Source: Planctomycetota bacterium (GTDB lineage Bacteria; Planctomycetota; PUPC01; JACPCR01). From it: a stretch of 6,927 nt of DNA. Below the pieces are notes generated by a model. That model saw only the letters and a list, made by a program, of their open reading frames with translations, was not told the origin of the DNA and searched no databases. The DNA is taken from assembly GCA_030740295.1 (NCBI GenBank), contig JASLXP010000473.1:1-6927 (forward strand), given 5' to 3'. The translations under genes and the position numbers were made by a program. Below, in pieces: positions 1-6,494 of the stretch; the first letter of the stretch is position 1, and every line of letters starts with the position of its first letter.

Positions 1-118
1 TCCGACACGGAAATTTATCCAGTAGAATCCAAGTCTTAATCAGTATCGAGTATGATGCTGCGAGTCCACCAGAATTCGGCAGAACATATGCACTGAATCA
101 CCACTGGATCTTTTGACA
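1..118. other. Upstream region with no supportable gene
   Basis: Short open stretches run in from the left edge: frame 1 closes at TAA 37-39 and frame 3 stays open to TGA 114-116. Either could be the tail of an upstream gene, but neither has a recognisable motif. No convincing promoter was found. A TTGACA at 113-118 touches the ATG at 119, so it cannot be the -35 box of the gene that starts there. Confidence 0.4.
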
Positions 119-503
119 ATGAGTCCTTCCTGTCTTGATTATTCACCCACGGGTTCTGAAAAGAAACAGTTCGAGAAAGATGGCTTCCTGATCGTCAAAC
201 AGGCACTCTCAGAAAACGAGGTCGCCGGACTGGTAGAGATGACAGTTTGAGCATCTCTACAGTCGCCTCGACCCCATTCGACGCCAACTCCTCGGCGACA
301 GAATCAGCAGGAACGGCGTCTACGATCCAACAGAGGCAGACGCCCCGCTGCGTTCATTGCTTGCGGAGCACAGTCCCGATGATGCGGTGTGGACCCGGCA
401 CAAACGCTCCCAGTCACGCCCTCCTGCGTATGAAAACCGCGTGCAGCTCGCGGGGCGCAATCCGGCTTCATCAGATACACTTTCGGAAACCATCAGGGAT
501 TGA
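119..503 (+). pseudogene. Frameshifted N-terminal fragment of a phytanoyl-CoA dioxygenase (PhyH)-like protein
   Basis: The first frame starts at ATG 119. It has the typical PhyH opening, a Phe-Glu-Lys-Asp-Gly-Phe-Leu-Ile-Val run at residues 18-26 followed by a helix like LSENEVAGLVEM, and then stops at TGA 248-250. The coding signal resumes one base out of register from CAG 243 (QFEHLYSRLDPIRRQLLGD) and runs to TGA 501-503 with GC-rich third positions. One extra base near 242 would explain the break. Even when repaired, the product is only about 127 residues. PhyH enzymes (Fe(II)/2-oxoglutarate dioxygenases) are usually about 250-300 residues, and the iron-binding His-x-Asp and distal His are not seen, so the 3' part is missing too. 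It is probably a decayed gene, but a sequencing or assembly error at the frameshift cannot be excluded. The family call rests on the N-terminal motif alone. The end lies 4 bases before the next ATG, as in an operon. Confidence 0.6.
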
Positions 504-507
504 AAAC

Positions 508-1944
508 ATGCCCACAAACTGCACCGGATATGAGTCCACCCGAGGCATGCCACGCCGCACGTTTCTCGGCCGCTTCGGTATGGGATTGGGCAGCATCGCG
601 CTGGCCGACCTTCTGTCGAACGAGGCAACAGCCGGCGGAATCCTCAATACGACGCATCACGCGCCGAAGGCCAGACGCATCATTTATCTCTTTCAGAGCG
701 GCGGTCCGTCGCAGATGGATCTGTTCGATCACAAGCCGCTTCTCAACAAACTCCGCGGCCAGCAGCTTCCTGATTCCGTGCGGCAGGGGCAGCGCCTGAC
801 AGGCATGTCGGGGAATCAATCCAGTCTGCCGCTGGTGGGCTCGCCGTTCAAGTTCAAACAGCACGGGCAGGGCGGTGCGTGGATCAGCGACCGGCTCCCA
901 CACACAGCAAAAGTGGCTGACGACCTTTGCTTCATCAAGTCCATGTACACCGAGGCCATCAATCACGGCCCGGGAGTGACGTTCATGCAGACGGGCTCAC
1001 AGTTTCCCGGCCGGCCGAGCATGGGTGCGTGGCTGCAATACGGCCTGGGCACGGCCAACGAGAATCTACCGGCCTTCGTCGTCATGGTCACAAAAGGCAA
1101 GGGCGGACAACCCCTGTTTTCAAGATTGTGGGGAAGTGGTTTTCTGCCCGCCAGATACCAGGGCGTCCGGTTTCGCTCTGGCAAAGATCCTATCCTTTAT
1201 CTGAACAATCCAGCAGGTATCGACACCGCAAGCCGGCGACGAATGCTCGACCGTTTGAATGCGCTTCACCAGGTCCAAATCGAGGCAACCGGCGACGCGG
1301 AGATAGAGAACCGCATCGCTCAGTACGAGATGGCGTTCCGCATGCAGAGCTCGATCCCTGAGGTCACCGATCTGAAATCCGAGCCGGATTATGTCCTGGA
1401 CAAGTACGGGCCGGACGTCCGCAAGGCCGGTTCATACGCGGCCAACTGTCTGCTGGCGCGTCGGTTGGCCGAACGGGGCGTGCGTTTCATTCAGCTCTAC
1501 CACAAGGGCTGGGATCAACACGGCGGCCTGCCCGGCGGCCTGTCACGGCAATGCAAAGAGACCGACCAGCCGACCGCGGCCTTGATCGCAGACCTCAAAC
1601 AGCGGGGCCTGCTCGAGGATACCCTCGTCATCTGGGGCGGGGAATTCGGACGTACGAACTATTGCCAGGGCAAACTCAGTGGCAACAATTTCGGCCGCGA
1701 CCATCATCCCAAATGCTTCTCCATCTGGATGGCCGGAGGAGGCGTAAACGCGGGCACTTCATACGGAAGAACCGACGACTACTGCTACAACATCGCCGAA
1801 AACGGCGTTCACATCCATGATTTCCACGCGACCATCATGCATCTGCTGGGCATCGACCATGAACGGCTTACCTATAGATTTCAGGGCCGATGGTTTCGGA
1901 TCACAGATGTGCATGGAAAGGTAGTGAAAGGAGTCGTGGCTTAG
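508..1944 (+). CDS. DUF1501 family protein (sulfatase/alkaline-phosphatase-like), Tat signal
   Basis: This is a complete 478-residue member of the DUF1501 family, which shares the alkaline phosphatase/sulfatase fold. Its substrate is unknown. In planctomycetes such genes usually accompany DUF1549/DUF1553 genes and are thought to act outside the cytoplasm. An Arg-Arg-Thr-Phe-Leu motif at residues 16-20, followed by a hydrophobic stretch to about 37, looks like a twin-arginine signal. Family motifs appear in order: FQSGGPSQMDLFD at 62-74, NHGPG from 152 followed by FMQTG, GRPSMGAW, DYVLDKYGP, GWDQH at 334-338, WGGEFGRT at 376-383, GRDHHP at 396-401 and HIHDFHAT at 435-442. The His/Asp clusters are probable metal ligands by analogy with the superfamily. 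ATG 508 was chosen because AGGG lies at 495-498, 9 bases upstream, and because the in-frame sequence back to TTG 247 overlaps the PhyH reading frame and is unlike the family. ATG 547 is an alternative start. Its usual DUF1553 partner is not in view. Confidence 0.92.
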   Translation: MPTNCTGYESTRGMPRRTFLGRFGMGLGSIALADLLSNEATAGGILNTTHHAPKARRIIYLFQSGGPSQMDLFDHKPLLNKLRGQQLPDSVRQGQRLTGMSGNQSSLPLVGSPFKFKQHGQGGAWISDRLPHTAKVADDLCFIKSMYTEAINHGPGVTFMQTGSQFPGRPSMGAWLQYGLGTANENLPAFVVMVTKGKGGQPLFSRLWGSGFLPARYQGVRFRSGKDPILYLNNPAGIDTASRRRMLDRLNALHQVQIEATGDAEIENRIAQYEMAFRMQSSIPEVTDLKSEPDYVLDKYGPDVRKAGSYAANCLLARRLAERGVRFIQLYHKGWDQHGGLPGGLSRQCKETDQPTAALIADLKQRGLLEDTLVIWGGEFGRTNYCQGKLSGNNFGRDHHPKCFSIWMAGGGVNAGTSYGRTDDYCYNIAENGVHIHDFHATIMHLLGIDHERLTYRFQGRWFRITDVHGKVVKGVVA

Positions 1945-1951
1945 AGCGGAA

Positions 1952-1986
1952 GTGAATGGTGAATAGTGAATAGTGAATAGTGAATG
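1952..1986. repeat. GTGAATA heptamer array (five units)
   Basis: Five consecutive 7-base units begin 8 bases after the DUF1501 stop codon: GTGAATG, three perfect GTGAATA, then GTGAATG. The array is non-coding, although a frame opened by the GTG at 1973 happens to run into the dehydrogenase gene. The last unit overlaps the left arm of the inverted repeat at 1984-2133. It resembles in style the heptanucleotide STRR repeats described in cyanobacteria; its function is unknown. Confidence 0.9.
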
Positions 1987-2133
1987 GTGGCAGAGCGGGG
2001 TGATAGAAGAATGGAGTAATTGGCCTCATCATTTCATCGTACCAACATTCCATTTCGCCATTCTTCCATTCTTCCATTCTTCCATTCTTCCATCACTCCA
2101 GAACTCCATTCCACCACCCCACTCTTCCACCAT
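1984..2133 (+). repeat. Long imperfect inverted repeat ending in the dehydrogenase start codon
   Basis: The left arm 1984-2017 and right arm 2103-2133 are complementary at 26 positions. ATGGTGG pairs with CCACCAT (2127-2133), AGAG with CTCT, GGGGTG (1997-2002) with CACCCC (2115-2120), and GAATGGAGT (2009-2017) with ACTCCATTC (2103-2111). There are two single mismatches and one unequal internal loop (6 against 3 bases). The 85-base loop holds the CATTCTTC array. In RNA, the stem would take in the A and T of the dehydrogenase ATG at 2132. A regulatory role is inference only; the dyad may simply be two opposed copies of one repeat family. Confidence 0.65.
2059..2090. repeat. CATTCTTC octamer array (four perfect units)
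   Basis: Four exact 8-base copies lie in the leader of the dehydrogenase gene, flanked by degenerate relatives (cattccatttcgc before, catcactcc after). The period is 8, unlike the 7-base arrays elsewhere in the window. Its complement GAAGAATGG occurs once upstream at 2006-2014, so alternative pairings with the inverted-repeat arm are possible. Confidence 0.9.
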
Positions 2134-3172
2134 GCAAGCACTCGTTAAGTACTCACTCGGCCCGGGCAACATGGAATTGCGGGACATGCCTGATCCCGGC
2201 CCAGCTCCCGGTCAGGTAAAGATTGCCGTTCACGGCTGCGGTATCTGCGGCTCAGACCTGCATGTCTTTCATCAGACCATCGGCATCCCCATGGCGCCGC
2301 CGGTAATCACCGGGCATGAGTTCAGCGGACGCATCGTTGAATTGGGTGAAGGTGTTCAGAGCTTCAACATCGGAGACAGAGTGACCGTCGAGCCGAGCGC
2401 GGTCATCTGCGGCAAGTGTCGATACTGCCGGCAGGAAGATTACAACCTTTGCCCTGACCGGCGTGTCATCGGATACCGGTGGGATGGAGGATTCGCACCT
2501 TACGCTGTCGTGCCGACTCGCACACTGCATAAGCTCCCGGCCAACGTGAGCTTTGAGGCGGGCGCGCTCGCGGAGCCGTTGGCCTGTTGCGTTCATGGCG
2601 TGATCGAGCGGACACAGATTTCAGCGGGAGATTTTGTCGCGATCACCGGCCCGGGCTCGATCGGCCTTCTGACGCTCATGGTTGCCAAAGCCGAGGGCGG
2701 CATCGTCTGCGTGCTCGGTACAAAGGACGATGAGCATCGGCTGGAGAAGGCCCGTGAACTGGGCGCTGAATACACGATCAACGTGGACGAGCAGGACGTC
2801 CTCCAAGAGATCGGTAAGCTCACCGGCGGCTACGGAGCTGATGTAGTGCTCGAAGCATCTGGTGCGCCACCGGCCGGCCGGCTGGCACTGGATATTGTCC
2901 GCAAGCAGGGAAAACTCACTCAGATGGGTCTCTACCCCGGGCCCATAGAAATCGATTTTTCAAAAATTGCCTACAAGGAAATTTCAGTTACCGGATTCCT
3001 GGCACAGAAACGCTCGGCCTGGAAACGCGCCATCAAACTCATGGAATACGGTCTCATCGATCCGGGCAAGATCATCTCCCACTGTTTACCCATAACAGAT
3101 TGGCAGGATGCGTTTGGAATGTTCGAGCGGAAGGAAAGCCTGAAGATTCTGTTGCAGCCATTGCATTCTTGA
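2132..3172 (+). CDS. Zinc-dependent medium-chain alcohol dehydrogenase (sorbitol/threonine dehydrogenase-like)
   Basis: This 346-residue protein of normal MDR family length probably oxidises a polyol, sugar alcohol or similar secondary alcohol with a nicotinamide cofactor in the cytoplasm. The exact substrate cannot be read from sequence. The GroES-like N-terminal domain carries Cys39 (in GICGSD), His62-Glu63 (GHE) and Glu148 (AEPLA), the expected catalytic zinc site, plus four structural-zinc cysteines at 93, 96, 99 and 107. The Rossmann domain has GPGSIG at 173-178. After the second strand, the Asp typical of NAD enzymes is replaced by Gly-Thr-Lys (196-198), so cofactor preference is open. 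ATG 2132 was chosen because MQALVKY matches the usual family start and because in-frame sequence upstream translates only repeats. No Shine-Dalgarno is present; the leader is pyrimidine-rich and repeat-derived. It is separated from DUF1501 by 187 bp, so probably not in the same operon, and is convergent with typA, with 32 bp between them. Confidence 0.93.
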   Translation: MQALVKYSLGPGNMELRDMPDPGPAPGQVKIAVHGCGICGSDLHVFHQTIGIPMAPPVITGHEFSGRIVELGEGVQSFNIGDRVTVEPSAVICGKCRYCRQEDYNLCPDRRVIGYRWDGGFAPYAVVPTRTLHKLPANVSFEAGALAEPLACCVHGVIERTQISAGDFVAITGPGSIGLLTLMVAKAEGGIVCVLGTKDDEHRLEKARELGAEYTINVDEQDVLQEIGKLTGGYGADVVLEASGAPPAGRLALDIVRKQGKLTQMGLYPGPIEIDFSKIAYKEISVTGFLAQKRSAWKRAIKLMEYGLIDPGKIISHCLPITDWQDAFGMFERKESLKILLQPLHS

Positions 3173-3204
3173 GCCCTGTCCCATCAGCCATCAAACACCT
3201 GAGA

Positions 3205-5025
3205 TCACGTCGCCATCTCTCGAGCCATTGACTGCCGCTTGCGCTGCTTTTCGTCCAGTGTCTTTTTGCGCATGCGAATGCTCTTTGGTGTGACCTCCAC
3301 CCACTCGTCATCCTCGATGTATTCGAGTGCGCCTTCAAGGGTGATCTCTCGGGCTTCCTGAAGCACGACCAGCTTGTCCGCGCTTGCGGCGCGGATGTTG
3401 GTGAGCTTTTTCTGGCGAGTAGCACGCACAACCAAGTCGTTCTCCTCGTTGTGCTCACCAACGATCATGCCTTGATACATTTGGTCTCCCGGACGGATGA
3501 AGAACTGGCCGCGCGGCTTGAGCTGATCCAATGCATAAGCCGTCGCAGAGCCGGGATCGGCTGCGACCAGGACTCCCTGGCCGCGGTGCGGAAGCTCGCC
3601 TTTGGCTGTGTCATATCTCAGGAAAACGTGATACATGATCGCTTCTCCCCGGGTGGCTGAGAGCAGCTTCGAACGCAGACCAATCAATGCTCGAGACGGA
3701 ACGACAAAATGGATGACCACGCGAGTGCCGACGTTTTCCATGTGATCGGTCTCTCCGCCCCGCATACCCATGAGCTGCATCACTGGCCCCATGCAATCGG
3801 CCGGACAATCGACCACCGCCGTCTCGTAAGGCTCGCAGGTCTTGCCATTTATCTCACGGTAGATGACCCGCGGCTTGCCGGCCATTAACTCGTAGCCTTC
3901 CCGTCGCAGGTTTTCCACAAGGATGCCAAGGTGAAGAAGACCGCGGCCGGAGACGATGAATTCCTCTTTGGATTCGCCGTCCTCCACGCGCAATGCGACG
4001 TTCGTGTGAAGCTCCCGCTCGAGCCGCGCACGAATCTGGCGGCTGGTTACATATTCGCCTTCCTGGCCGGCGAAGGGGCCGTTGTTAATTGTGAAAATCA
4101 TCTGCACCGTCGGCTCATCGACCGGAAGCGTAGGCACGATTTCCTGTGTATCGAGGGCCGTCAGCGTATCCGTGATGTTGAGATCTTCGATGCCGCAGAC
4201 AGCAACGATGTCCCCTGCCTCGGCTGTTACGATTTCTTTTCGTTCGAGCCCTTCGAAGCCATAGAGAGTTACGACCTTTGCGTTGCGTGAGTTCCCATCT
4301 CTATTCACGACCGCAACCGTTTCCCCTTTGCTTATCCGGCCGCGGAAGATCCTGCCGATACCCAGTCTTCCGATGTAGTCGTTATAGTCCAGAGTGCTGA
4401 TGAGCATCTGGAAAGGACCGTCAACGTCACCATCCGGTGGCGGGACGGATTTCACGATCTGCTCGAACAGCGGCTGCAAATCCTGGCTCTCGTGCTCCAA
4501 TTCGACCTTAGCGATGCCTTCGAGGCCGTTGCAGTAAATGTGTGGAAAGTCAAGGATGTCGTCGTCCGCGCCCAAGTCGTCGAAGAGGTCGAAAACCTTA
4601 TCAAGCGCATCATGGGGGCGCGCACCATGGCGGTCGATCTTATTCACCACGACGATGGCTGGCAGGCGATGTGCCAGCGCCTTCCGCAAAACAAACGTCG
4701 TCTGCGGCATCGGGCCCTCGACCGCGTCGACGAGGAGGAGAACACCGTCCGCCATCTTCAACACGCGCTCCACCTCGCCACCGAAATCAGAGTGCCCGGG
4801 GGTGTCGATAATGTTAATCCGTGTGCCTTTGTACTGAATGGCCGTGTTCTTAGAGAAGATCGTGATGCCCCGTTCGCGCTCGATATCGTTCGAGTCCATG
4901 ACTCGCTCCTGGATCGCCTGATTCTCACGGAACGTGCCGCTCTGCCGGAGGAGTTGATCCACCAGCGTTGTCTTCCCGTGATCGACGTGCGCGATGATGG
5001 CAATGTTACGAATTTCCTGGGACAT
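3205..5025 (-). CDS. typA: Translational GTPase TypA/BipA
   Basis: This 606-residue ribosome-associated GTPase has the usual family length. TypA/BipA binds the 70S ribosome and helps 50S assembly and growth under stress such as cold. The GTPase domain shows G1 AHVDHGKT (12-19), switch I RGITI (52-56), G3 DTPGH (74-78) and G4 NKID (128-131). The G5 position reads CNGL (165-168) where Ser-Ala is common. The beta-barrel domain II starts near 203, and EF-G-like domains III and V follow, with SGRGLLHL between them. The BipA-specific C-terminal domain ends in a basic tail and has KKLTN at 539-543. The start at 5025 gives the standard MSQEIRNIAIIAHVDHGK opening; in-frame sequence upstream to 5106 is unlike the family. 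A weak GGAA lies upstream of the start. The gene is divergent from the HEAT gene, with a 130-bp gap. No terminator hairpin is visible between its stop and the convergent dehydrogenase stop. Confidence 0.97.
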   Translation of the reverse strand: MSQEIRNIAIIAHVDHGKTTLVDQLLRQSGTFRENQAIQERVMDSNDIERERGITIFSKNTAIQYKGTRINIIDTPGHSDFGGEVERVLKMADGVLLLVDAVEGPMPQTTFVLRKALAHRLPAIVVVNKIDRHGARPHDALDKVFDLFDDLGADDDILDFPHIYCNGLEGIAKVELEHESQDLQPLFEQIVKSVPPPDGDVDGPFQMLISTLDYNDYIGRLGIGRIFRGRISKGETVAVVNRDGNSRNAKVVTLYGFEGLERKEIVTAEAGDIVAVCGIEDLNITDTLTALDTQEIVPTLPVDEPTVQMIFTINNGPFAGQEGEYVTSRQIRARLERELHTNVALRVEDGESKEEFIVSGRGLLHLGILVENLRREGYELMAGKPRVIYREINGKTCEPYETAVVDCPADCMGPVMQLMGMRGGETDHMENVGTRVVIHFVVPSRALIGLRSKLLSATRGEAIMYHVFLRYDTAKGELPHRGQGVLVAADPGSATAYALDQLKPRGQFFIRPGDQMYQGMIVGEHNEENDLVVRATRQKKLTNIRAASADKLVVLQEAREITLEGALEYIEDDEWVEVTPKSIRMRKKTLDEKQRKRQSMAREMAT

Positions 5026-5067
5026 GTGTGTCTCGTTCCGTGTTCGTCCTTGATTTGAGGCGGCGAA

Positions 5068-5096
5068 GTATGCCAAAGGTTTGGACGCTCGCATAC
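5068..5096. promoter_or_regulatory. Dyad in the divergent typA/HEAT spacer
   Basis: GTATGC (5068-5073) and GCATAC (5091-5096) are inverted, and between them lies CCAAAGGTTTGG (5073-5084), whose five-base arms are perfect complements. It sits 43-71 bases upstream of the typA start and 60-88 upstream of the HEAT start, where an operator or leader hairpin could lie. The rest of 5026-5155 shows no convincing -35/-10 pair on either strand. It could be chance. Confidence 0.25.
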
Positions 5097-5155
5097 AGTA
5101 TTGCAATGACAGTGTAGCCGGTCATGATTCGCGGATTCTCACCACCTGTAGACTG

Positions 5156-6061
5156 ATGGAAGAATCAGATTCAAACTTCAACGACAGAACTCCAGTTGAA
5201 CCTGCAGAAGAGACCACGTCCCTTCAGAAGGCTTACATCCTCCTGAGCGTTGTTCTGCTGGTGGGCGCACTGTCCGGAATTATCTGTCTCATTTTTCGTA
5301 TCGACCTGGCAACCGGAATGCACGAGGTCGAAAAGCATCTGAGAAGTGATGACGCCGTTGTCCAGGAACTGGCAACGAGAGAACTCGTCCAGATTCTCAA
5401 ATCCACCACTGCAGAGAGTCGGAGAAAGCGGGGAATCGACGACGTTCGCCTGTCGCAGAAGGTGCTTGCCGCGCTGAAGAACAGCACGAACGCGAATGAT
5501 GCCGCATTAGGCAATCTGGTATTGGCCTTGGGCCATATGCGATACCACGAAGCGATTCCGGCTATAGCCCCCCTCCTGAGAGTCACCGAAAGCGGCCAGG
5601 ACGTGCGGCAGCATGCGTTGCTCAGCCTTGGAATGATGAACACTACCGAAGTGCTGCCACTCATGACAGATTCTCTCAAAAGCACAGCTCCCCGTGTGCG
5701 AAAAGCCGCATGCCTTGCCATAGCCATCGCGGGCGACAAATCCATGACTCAACACCTCGAGCCGTTGCTTACCGATTCAGAGATGGACGTGAAATGGAGC
5801 GCCTCCCTCGCGCTGGCAAAGCTGGGCAGCAGCGCGGGCCAGTCGAACATCCGCACCATGCTTGATCGTGAATTCCTGGCCACGCGTGCCGATTGGCCAG
5901 AACAGTCTCTCCAGGATCTCATGATCGAGTGCATCGAGGCAGTAGCGGAATTGAAGGTAGAGGGCTTCAGCGGCGAGCTGCAGAAGATTGCCAAGAGCGA
6001 CCCTAATCTGAAGGTGCGCAGTGCGGCGATGGCGGCGCTGAGCGTGATGAATGATGAGTAA
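5156..6061 (+). CDS. Membrane-anchored HEAT-repeat protein
   Basis: The specific function is not recognised. The 301-residue product has an acidic, polar N-terminus (1-24), one transmembrane segment (about 26-47, rich in Leu, Val and Ile, ending before Arg48) and a soluble remainder made of alpha-helical pairs of about 31-35 residues. HEAT-like units with the typical Val-Arg-x-x-Ala pattern are seen at about 128-160 (DVRQHALLSLG), 161-193 (RVRKAACLAIA), 194-224 (DVKWSASLALAKLG) and 263-298 (KVRSAAMAALS), with weaker ones at about 55-81 and 100-127. HEAT/PBS-lyase-type repeats bind other proteins, so a scaffold role at the cytoplasmic membrane is the likely inference; no catalytic domain is visible. 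ATG 5156 was chosen as the only ATG before the membrane segment; TTG 5081 is an in-frame alternative. No Shine-Dalgarno is seen. The stop TAA lies inside the first unit of a GTAATGC repeat array. Confidence 0.8.
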   Translation: MEESDSNFNDRTPVEPAEETTSLQKAYILLSVVLLVGALSGIICLIFRIDLATGMHEVEKHLRSDDAVVQELATRELVQILKSTTAESRRKRGIDDVRLSQKVLAALKNSTNANDAALGNLVLALGHMRYHEAIPAIAPLLRVTESGQDVRQHALLSLGMMNTTEVLPLMTDSLKSTAPRVRKAACLAIAIAGDKSMTQHLEPLLTDSEMDVKWSASLALAKLGSSAGQSNIRTMLDREFLATRADWPEQSLQDLMIECIEAVAELKVEGFSGELQKIAKSDPNLKVRSAAMAALSVMNDE

Positions 6062-6099
6062 TGCGTAATGCGTAATGCGTAATGCGTAATACGTAATAC
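6058..6099. repeat. GTAATGC heptamer array (six units) starting in the HEAT gene stop codon
   Basis: Four perfect GTAATGC units (6058-6085) are followed by two GTAATAC units (6086-6099). The first unit begins with the last G of the final Glu codon, and its TAA (6059-6061) is the stop codon of the HEAT-repeat gene. Confidence 0.92.
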
Positions 6100-6155
6100 A
6101 TATCGCAGCCGTAACAGCGAATGAAGAAGAGGAATCTGTTCACAAGAGCTTTCGA

Positions 6156-6185
6156 CTTCCATTTTTTTGCCTTCCATTTTTTTGC
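6156..6185. repeat. Two perfect copies of a 15-base T-rich tandem repeat
   Basis: The unit CTTCCATTTTTTTGC occurs twice head to tail, each copy with a run of seven T. No GC-rich hairpin precedes the T-runs, so they are not a classical rho-independent terminator for the HEAT gene, although they lie about 95 bases after its stop. The surrounding stretch 6100-6216 shows nothing else. Confidence 0.88.
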
Positions 6186-6276
6186 CTTAGGAAAAACAAG
6201 ACTCTGGACCGTAACCGAGTAATGAGTAAGGGATGCTCGATACTGGATACTGGATGCTCGATACTCGATCCTTTGT

Positions 6277-6303
6277 GGCGCCTCTGCGCTGCGGGGCGGC
6301 GCC
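6277..6303. repeat. GGCGCC-flanked GC-rich hairpin
   Basis: Two self-complementary GGCGCC hexamers (6277-6282 and 6298-6303) flank a 15-base GC-rich spacer, so they can pair with each other. It sits just inside the left arm of the larger element. It is not followed by a T-run. Confidence 0.45.
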
Positions 6304-6412
6304 AATCAGGAATCCATTCCTAAATCTGTCTGTCGGCTTCTGGGGACGCCTGCGTCTCGCTGGCTCCGGGAGCGACCGCAGGCCCTTCGACCGGTGTGCC
6401 GACACCTGATTG
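6303..6412. other. Nested-stem core, candidate structured RNA or foldable DNA
   Basis: CAATCAGG (6303-6310) pairs with CCTGATTG (6405-6412), and TGTCGGC (6331-6337) with GCCGACA (6398-6404); the two right-hand strands abut. Between the left strands, AGGAAT and ATTCCT (6308-6321) form a small side hairpin that competes with the end of the first stem. Inside, GCCTGCG (6348-6354) pairs with CGCAGGC (6377-6383) and TCGCT (6357-6361) with AGCGA (6371-6375) around a 9-base loop. The stems are perfect and properly nested, which suggests folding. Strand, transcription and RNA class are unknown. Confidence 0.45.
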
Positions 6413-6494
6413 AAGCGTCACGAAAACCGAGCAACAGACATCGAGCATCCAGCATCCAGAATCGAGAATCGAGCATCCTTCAATGCATTACTCA

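Noticed and set aside
113..118. TTGACA as a promoter -35 box
   Set aside because: It directly abuts ATG 119, leaving no room for a -10 box and transcript start upstream of the PhyH fragment.
247..507. N-terminal extension of DUF1501 from TTG 247
   Set aside because: It has no family similarity and overlaps the better coding frame of the PhyH fragment (243-503). ATG 508 has an upstream AGGG and leads into the Tat-like motif.
1973..2131. N-terminal extension of the dehydrogenase from GTG 1973
   Set aside because: It starts inside the GTGAATA array and translates the octamer repeats as low-complexity residues. The family start MQALVKY is at 2132.
3173..3204. Shared terminator between the convergent dehydrogenase and typA genes
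   Set aside because: The 32-base gap shows no stable hairpin and no T-run on either strand.
3451..5058. Several open frames antisense to typA
   Set aside because: They lie wholly within the strongly supported typA gene, have no motifs, and are expected in GC-rich coding DNA.
5026..5106. Extended TypA start
   Set aside because: The added 27 residues are unlike TypA, and the standard opening begins at 5025.
6003..6405. Open frames across the 6062-6494 spacer
   Set aside because: They read through tandem repeats, giving periodic peptides, and have no recognisable domain.
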